The notes under the pieces were generated by a model. It saw only the letters and a program-made list of their open reading frames with translations, made no database searches and had not been told where the DNA came from. A stretch of DNA of 64,000 nt, from positions 124,001 to 188,000 of the forward strand of contig CAIVPR010000126.1 in NCBI GenBank assembly GCA_903907865.1, written 5' to 3'. A program made the translations under genes and the position numbers. This document shows, piece by piece, positions 59,305 through 64,000 of the stretch (its first letter is position 1; each line of letters begins with the position of its first letter). This DNA comes from an uncultured Acidobacteriia bacterium. Its GTDB lineage: Bacteria > Acidobacteriota > Terriglobia > Bryobacterales > Bryobacteraceae.

Positions 59305-61283
59305 GGGTGCCGAGACATCTTGGGCTGGTCCTGCTGGCGGCGGCTGCGGCCCGCGCGCAGGACCCTGGCCAGCAGGAGCGCCTCAAAGGTCTGACCCTCG
59401 AGCAACTGGGCCAGATCGAAGTCACAACCGTCTCGAAATCGCCGGTCGCCGTTTCGCGGACCCCAGCGGCGATCTACGTCATCACACAGGACGATATCCA
59501 CCGCTCCGGAGCGGCCAGCCTGCCGGAGGCGTTGCGGCTCGCTCCGGGAGTCGAGGTTGCCCGCATCGACGGCGTGAAATGGGCGATCGGCATCCGGGGC
59601 TTCCAGAGCCGGCTTTCGCGCAACGTCCTTGTTTTGATCGACGGTCGAACTGTCTACTCACCCCTTTTCCACGGCGTGTACTGGGAAGTCCAGGAGACCC
59701 TGATGGAGGACATCGAGCGGATCGAGGTCATCCGGGGCCCAGGCGGCACGATCTGGGGGGCGAACGCGGTCAACGGCGTCATCAACATCATCACCAAGAG
59801 GGCCCGCGACACCAAGGGAACGTTGGTCTCGGCGGGAGCAGGTTCGGTGGAACAAGCGACCGTGGACCTTCGGCACGGTGGCGGCAATGGCACTGGCTTT
59901 GACTACCGGGTCTACGGCAAGGCCTTTGAACGCGGTCCAGAGTTCCACCGCGACAACAGAAATTTCGACGACTTCCGGCGCGCTCAGGCTGGATTCAAGA
60001 CCGAGTGGGTCGTGAATCCCCGCGACACGCTAACCGTGCAGGGCGACATCTACGACGGGCGGGACGGCGAGAGCTACCAACTTACGCGTCTGTCGCCTCC
60101 ATCCACCTACATCGTCGACCGGAACGGCCGGCTCTCGGGCGGCAACGTTCTGGCACTGTGGAAGCGCGACCTTGGTTCAGGATCGGACCTCCAGATCCAG
60201 ACCTACTATGACCGGGTGAACCGCGAGCAGCCGAACCAAAAAGAGCTGCGCGACACTTTCGACGTCGATCTGGTCCACCACCTTGCGTTGTCGGACAGAC
60301 ACAGCCTCATTTGGGGTCTTGGGGCGCGCATCAGCCTTGGCAGGATCCCACCGGTAGTGCCGACAATTACGTTCGAGCCGACCCACCGTACCGACCACTT
60401 GTTTACCGGTTTTATCCAGGACGAAATTCAAATCGCCAAGAACAAACTTTCGCTGACCCTGGGGAGCAAGATTCTCCAAAGCTCATACACCGGCCTTGAC
60501 GGGCAGCCCAGTGCCCGCCTCCTTTGGACGCCCTCCACACGCCAAACGCTTTGGGGCGGGGTGACCCGCGCCGTACGGACGCCCTCGGACATCGAAGATA
60601 CGCTGACGACAACAAGCCTTCGTTCCTCCAACCCGGTCGCCTTCACTCGGACCACCGGCGACCGAATCTTCACCTCGGAAACGATGCTGGGCTATGAGAT
60701 CGGATACCGCCAGTTGGTCCGGCCCGACCTATCTTTGGATCTCGTCGGCTACTACAACCGATACAACCACCTGCTGAGCCTTGAGCCCCAGGCTTCCTAC
60801 TTCGACCCAACCGCCAACGGCACGATCTATCCCCAGGTAAACCGCAACGGCGTGTACGGAACCACTGCCGGACTGGAACTGGCGGCGAACTGGAAGCCGC
60901 GCCGGTGGTGGCGGATCGAAGGCTCCTACGCATGGCTCAACATGGACATGCACAAGCGGGCGGATAGCATGGATACGACGACGGTCGCCAGCTTGAAGGG
61001 GTCCAGCCCGGGACACCAGGTGGTCGTGCAATCCTACATCGGCCTGCCAGGCCATCTGGAGTTTACCCAAATCTTCCGCAGTATCAGCGGTCTGCCAGCC
61101 CAGCAGGTTACGGGATATAGGACCGCCGACGTACGGCTTTCGTGGCAGAAGTTCTCCCATTTGGAATTCGGAATCACGGGACGCAATCTACTCCAGCCGC
61201 ACCACGCCGAATTCAGCGGCGATCCAGGCCCATTGGTCGGCATCAGACGAAGCGTCTCAGCCGACATTACGTGGAGAAAATAA
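59301..61283 (+). CDS. TonB-dependent outer-membrane receptor
   Basis: A 660-residue protein with a signal peptide (ends AARAQ). A plug domain (about 35-165) has 'LTLEQLGQIEVTTVSKSPVAVSRTPAAIYVITQDDIHRSGA' and 'IERIEVIRGPGGTIWGANAVNGVINIIT', then a 22-strand-type barrel ending 'RRSVSADITWRK'. The 'LTLEQLGQIEVTTVSK' opening is typical of receptors encoded next to YfiR and CHASE8 sensor proteins. The ligand is unknown. The gene overlaps the TIR gene and is 11 bp before the YfiR-like gene. Confidence 0.93.
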   Translation: MRVPRHLGLVLLAAAAARAQDPGQQERLKGLTLEQLGQIEVTTVSKSPVAVSRTPAAIYVITQDDIHRSGAASLPEALRLAPGVEVARIDGVKWAIGIRGFQSRLSRNVLVLIDGRTVYSPLFHGVYWEVQETLMEDIERIEVIRGPGGTIWGANAVNGVINIITKRARDTKGTLVSAGAGSVEQATVDLRHGGGNGTGFDYRVYGKAFERGPEFHRDNRNFDDFRRAQAGFKTEWVVNPRDTLTVQGDIYDGRDGESYQLTRLSPPSTYIVDRNGRLSGGNVLALWKRDLGSGSDLQIQTYYDRVNREQPNQKELRDTFDVDLVHHLALSDRHSLIWGLGARISLGRIPPVVPTITFEPTHRTDHLFTGFIQDEIQIAKNKLSLTLGSKILQSSYTGLDGQPSARLLWTPSTRQTLWGGVTRAVRTPSDIEDTLTTTSLRSSNPVAFTRTTGDRIFTSETMLGYEIGYRQLVRPDLSLDLVGYYNRYNHLLSLEPQASYFDPTANGTIYPQVNRNGVYGTTAGLELAANWKPRRWWRIEGSYAWLNMDMHKRADSMDTTTVASLKGSSPGHQVVVQSYIGLPGHLEFTQIFRSISGLPAQQVTGYRTADVRLSWQKFSHLEFGITGRNLLQPHHAEFSGDPGPLVGIRRSVSADITWRK

Positions 61284-61294
61284 CGGTGGAGCGA

Positions 61295-61837
61295 ATGAAA
61301 CCCGCCTACCGCCGGGTCCTCCTCCTGTTGGCTACGTGCCTCCCGCTGGTTGCGCAGGCCCCGGTTCCAACCGAATACCAAGTGAAGGCCGCCTATCTTT
61401 CCAATTTCGGGCGATTCGTCGAGTGGCCAGCCCGGACGCCGTTGGCGGATGGCCAGCCGTTCCACATTTGCGTCCTTGGCGACGACCCGTTCGGCAGTAT
61501 CTTGGATTCCGCGCTGTCAGGCGAACTCATCAAACACTCTCCGCTGGTGCCGAAGCGGATCACCCGCGTCCAGGATGCCGCCGGATGCCGGATCGTATTT
61601 GTCTCCGCCTCCGAGGCCTCCCGGCTCAAGACCATCGTAGCCGAACTGGAACGTGGAAACGCCCTGACAGTAAGTGACATTCCGCAGTTCGCGGCACAGG
61701 GCGGCGCGATCGAACTCGTTCTGGTTGGCAAGACGGTCCGATTCCAGATCAATCTCGCGGGATCCGACCGGGCGGGCCTCAGCTTGAGCTCCGAATTGTT
61801 GAAGCTGGCACTCAGCGTGCGGAAGGGAGCCCGATGA
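61295..61837 (+). CDS. YfiR family periplasmic protein
   Basis: I start at the ATG at 61295 (MKPAYRRVLLLL), 180 residues with a signal peptide (ends VAQAP). The YfiR domain is clear: 'EYQVKAAYLSNFGRFVEWP', 'FHICVLGDDPFGSILD', 'CRIVFVSASEASRLKTIVAELE', 'ALTVSDIPQFAAQGGAIELVLVGKTVRFQINLAGSDRAGLSLSSELLKLA'. YfiR proteins repress or tune CHASE8-type sensors from the periplasm in response to redox or envelope signals. Overlaps the kinase gene by 4 bp (ATGA). Confidence 0.88.
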   Translation: MKPAYRRVLLLLATCLPLVAQAPVPTEYQVKAAYLSNFGRFVEWPARTPLADGQPFHICVLGDDPFGSILDSALSGELIKHSPLVPKRITRVQDAAGCRIVFVSASEASRLKTIVAELERGNALTVSDIPQFAAQGGAIELVLVGKTVRFQINLAGSDRAGLSLSSELLKLALSVRKGAR

Positions 61838-64000
61838 AGCGTTTTCGAATCGGCGACTTTCCGATCAAGAAGAAGCTGACGTGGATGAACATGCTCGTCA
61901 GCGGCGCAGCCCTGCTGGTCGCGTCGGCGGCGTTTCTTGCCTATGAGCTCACCAGCCTGCGGGTCGCAATGGTTCGGAATCTTTCATTGCAAGCGCAGAT
62001 CAGCGGTAGAAATTGCGCATCGGCCCTCCTGTTTGACGATCCGCAGTCGGCCGATGGGACCTTGGCGGCGCTGAACGTCGCGCCGAACATTCTGTTTGCC
62101 GGGATTTACCGAGTTGCCAGCACCCCCGGCAGCCAGCCCTTCGCGGAATACCGGCGCGAACCAACTTCACACGCCCCCGCGCTTCCAGCAATCCCTTCGG
62201 CGCCGCTCGCCGAATCCTATCGTTTCTCGTCCCGGTCGTTGGGCTTGTGGCGGCCAATTATCCTCCAAGACAAGCTCGTCGGCATCATCTACATCGTCTC
62301 CGACCGGCGGGAGGAGTCCGAGCGGCTCCAGAGTTACGGTGAGATCGTTGCGGCGGTGCTGGCAATCTCGCTATTTGCGGCATGGTCGCTCTCCTCGGTA
62401 TTCCAACGGACGATAGCAGAACCGATCATGGCCCTCGCACGCATCGCCCGGACGGTTTCCGGCGAAAAGCGCTACTCGCTCCGTGCACCCTCCACCAGCA
62501 ACAGGGACGAGGTGGGCGTCCTGATCGACGCGTTCAACGAGATGCTGGCCAACATCCAAGACCGCGACGCAGCCCTCCAACAGGCGCACGAGCGGCTGAA
62601 TCTGGCCCTGAGGTCCTCCGGCACAGGCACTTGGAGCTGGTCGGAAGGCGATCCGGCAATGGCTTGGGACGATTACATGCATCCGCTTTTCGGTATCAGC
62701 GCCCTAGGCTCCCAGCGTTTGCTGCCGGAGATCTTGGCTATGATCCACCCCAAGGACCGGGAACGGGTGCTCGCGACCGTCGCCGAATTCAACGCGCAAC
62801 GCGCGGGCGGGACACAGTCCACCGACGTGGAATTCCGTACGGTATGGTCGAACGGAACCGTCCATTGGCTCACTGTCCGTGGCACGATGTTCCGGGGCCA
62901 GTCGGGCAAGCCACTCAGAATGGCGGGCGTGTGCTGGGACGTCAGTGCTCGTAAGCTTGTCGAGGAAGACCGGCAGAAGTTCGTTTCATTGATCGACCAG
63001 AGTGCGGACCTGATTGCCGTTGCCGGTCCCGACGGCAAGCTGACGTACCTGAATCCCTCCGGCCACGCCTTGACCGGGCTCTCCGGCATCAACGAGCCGA
63101 GGTTCCTTCCCGACCTGTTCGGACACGCTTGGCGCGAACGAATCGAAACCGATGTGATTCCGGCGCTCTTGAACGGTCGCAATTGGGTCGGGGAGGCGCA
63201 ACTGGTCCGGGTCTCGGATGGCACCGCGGTCGACGTCCTGTTGAATTTGTTTCCCGTCAATGATCCGGAGACTGGAAACCTGCTTTGTCTGGCGGCGGTC
63301 GCCCGCGACATCACCGAGCGGCGCAAACTGGAACTGCAACTCAGGGAGGCGCAGAAATTGGAGACCCTGGGCCAGTTGGCAGGCGGCGTCGCGCATGACT
63401 TCGGCACCCTGCTCACGGTGATCAGTGGATTCGCCCAGTTGATCGCTTCCCAGTTCCCGGACGGCCACCAGGTCCGCGAATCGGCCGACGAAATCTACAG
63501 CGCCGCCAACAGGGCCACTGCCCTTACTCGGCAACTTTTGGCCTTCGGTCGGCGCCAGAGCGTGCTCGAGCGGGACATTGCAATCAACAGCCTGGTACGA
63601 AGCGTCGAGAAGATGCTGCGTCCGTTAATGGGAGACGACTCGGATCTGGTTTTATCCCTTGATGAAACCGCGGGCTACCTCCGGGCCGACCGTGGGCAGT
63701 TGGAACAAGTGATCGTCAACCTGGTTATCAACGCCCGCGACGCGATTCCATCCGGGGGTAGGGTTGAAGTGGGTACGTCGAGGGTCTATCTCGACGAAGA
63801 GTTTGCCGCCGAGCACGGCTCGATGCAGCCCGGCGAATACGTCGAGTTGTTCGTCGCCGACACCGGCTCAGGAATGACCGCCGAGGTGAAGGAACGCATC
63901 TTCGAGCCGTTCTTCACGACCAAGGAGCCCGGAAAAGGCACGGGACTGGGCCTCGCCATGGTGCACGGCATCGTAACCCAGAGTCGCGCATTCATCCAAG
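61834..64000 (+). CDS. CHASE8-type PAS sensor histidine kinase (3' end outside window)
   Basis: About 722 residues are visible and there is no stop. Order: first membrane helix (about 15-38), a CHASE8-like periplasmic domain (about 40-165, '[23 protein letters not shown]'), second helix (about 172-190), HAMP (about 190-242), a PAS (about 255-375) with '[28 protein letters not shown]', a second PAS (about 376-495), HisKA with '[22 protein letters not shown]' (phospho-acceptor His521), and HATPase ('[15 protein letters not shown]', 'GTGLGLAM'). The H-box has HDFGT instead of the usual HDFNN. A receiver domain may follow, as is usual for this kinase type. It should sense through YfiR and the TonB receptor. 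Confidence 0.9.
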   Translation, partial: MKRFRIGDFPIKKKLTWMNMLVSGAALLVASAAFLAYELTSLRVAMVRNLSLQAQISGRNCASALLFDDPQSADGTLAALNVAPNILFAGIYRVASTPGSQPFAEYRREPTSHAPALPAIPSAPLAESYRFSSRSLGLWRPIILQDKLVGIIYIVSDRREESERLQSYGEIVAAVLAISLFAAWSLSSVFQRTIAEPIMALARIARTVSGEKRYSLRAPSTSNRDEVGVLIDAFNEMLANIQDRDAALQQAHERLNLALRSSGTGTWSWSEGDPAMAWDDYMHPLFGISALGSQRLLPEILAMIHPKDRERVLATVAEFNAQRAGGTQSTDVEFRTVWSNGTVHWLTVRGTMFRGQSGKPLRMAGVCWDVSARKLVEEDRQKFVSLIDQSADLIAVAGPDGKLTYLNPSGHALTGLSGINEPRFLPDLFGHAWRERIETDVIPALLNGRNWVGEAQLVRVSDGTAVDVLLNLFPVNDPETGNLLCLAAVARDITERRKLELQLREAQKLETLGQLAGGVAHDFGTLLTVISGFAQLIASQFPDGHQVRESADEIYSAANRATALTRQLLAFGRRQSVLERDIAINSLVRSVEKMLRPLMGDDSDLVLSLDETAGYLRADRGQLEQVIVNLVINARDAIPSGGRVEVGTSRVYLDEEFAAEHGSMQPGEYVELFVADTGSGMTAEVKERIFEPFFTTKEPGKGTGLGLAMVHGIVTQSRAFIQ

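Overview
This is about 64 kb of high-GC DNA that reads like an acidobacterial chromosome, most likely Bryobacterales / Candidatus Solibacter-like. That assignment is an inference from gene content, not from a marker tree. The content behind it is: many Tat- or Sec-exported sugar isomerases and oxidoreductases, a cytochrome c/formylglycine-generating-enzyme-fold fusion, DUF885, DUF2934 and DUF3237 proteins, an MFS/spermidine-synthase fusion, an HExxH metalloprotease of the DUF5117/DUF4953 type, and the order yidC-yidD-rnpA-rpmH. The left end cuts yidC and the right end cuts a histidine kinase. No rRNA, CRISPR array, phage or complete insertion sequence was seen.

Layout. 0-8.2 kb: the rpmH-rnpA-yidD-yidC block, a double VanZ-like membrane protein, a secreted GH54 arabinofuranosidase, a RES/Xre toxin-antitoxin pair, tRNA-Leu(GAG) and secG. 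8.2-30.5 kb: ordinary core and exported metabolism, with an MFS/spermidine-synthase fusion, lexA, a SPOR protein, an exported isomerase / Gfo-Idh-MocA oxidoreductase / cytochrome c-FGE cluster, a Bax-inhibitor-1 protein, DUF885, an exported enolase-superfamily dehydratase, a metalloprotease, a peroxiredoxin, an alkaline phosphatase with a Pho-box-like upstream repeat, and a GH-like TIM barrel. 30.5-41 kb: L-rhamnose catabolism (rhaB and a bifunctional RhaD aldolase/dehydrogenase) interleaved with intact and decaying toxin-antitoxin modules (MntA/HepT, an AbiEii-like nucleotidyltransferase broken by a 5-bp slip, a DUF2442 gene, a second broken MNT/HEPN pair, BrnTA, HicAB). 42.1-54.3 kb: two giant genes for a polyunsaturated-fatty-acid-synthase-like (Pfa-like) secondary-lipid synthase with five tandem ACPs. 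54.6-56.4 kb: a compromised MntA/HepT pair coupled to a DUF2971-like gene, then tRNA-Leu(CAG). 56.4-64 kb: an exported TIM-barrel protein, a roughly 437-bp tandem duplication, and a tightly overlapping operon of HU-like protein, TIR-domain protein, TonB-dependent receptor, YfiR-like protein and CHASE8-type histidine kinase.

How the parts fit. The exported sugar enzymes, GH54 and rhamnose genes suggest a plant-polysaccharide-degrading soil lifestyle. The two points most worth follow-up are the HU-like/TIR pair at the head of a TonB receptor-YfiR-kinase signalling operon, and the Pfa-like two-gene synthase that has no enoyl reductase (PfaD) or phosphopantetheinyl transferase (PfaE) in this window. 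The 30-41 kb region also shows DNA-level scars: a duplicated rhaB 3' end flanking a GNAT fragment, a slipped repeat, and 1-bp frameshifts. All calls come from reading the sequence; no database searches were run.
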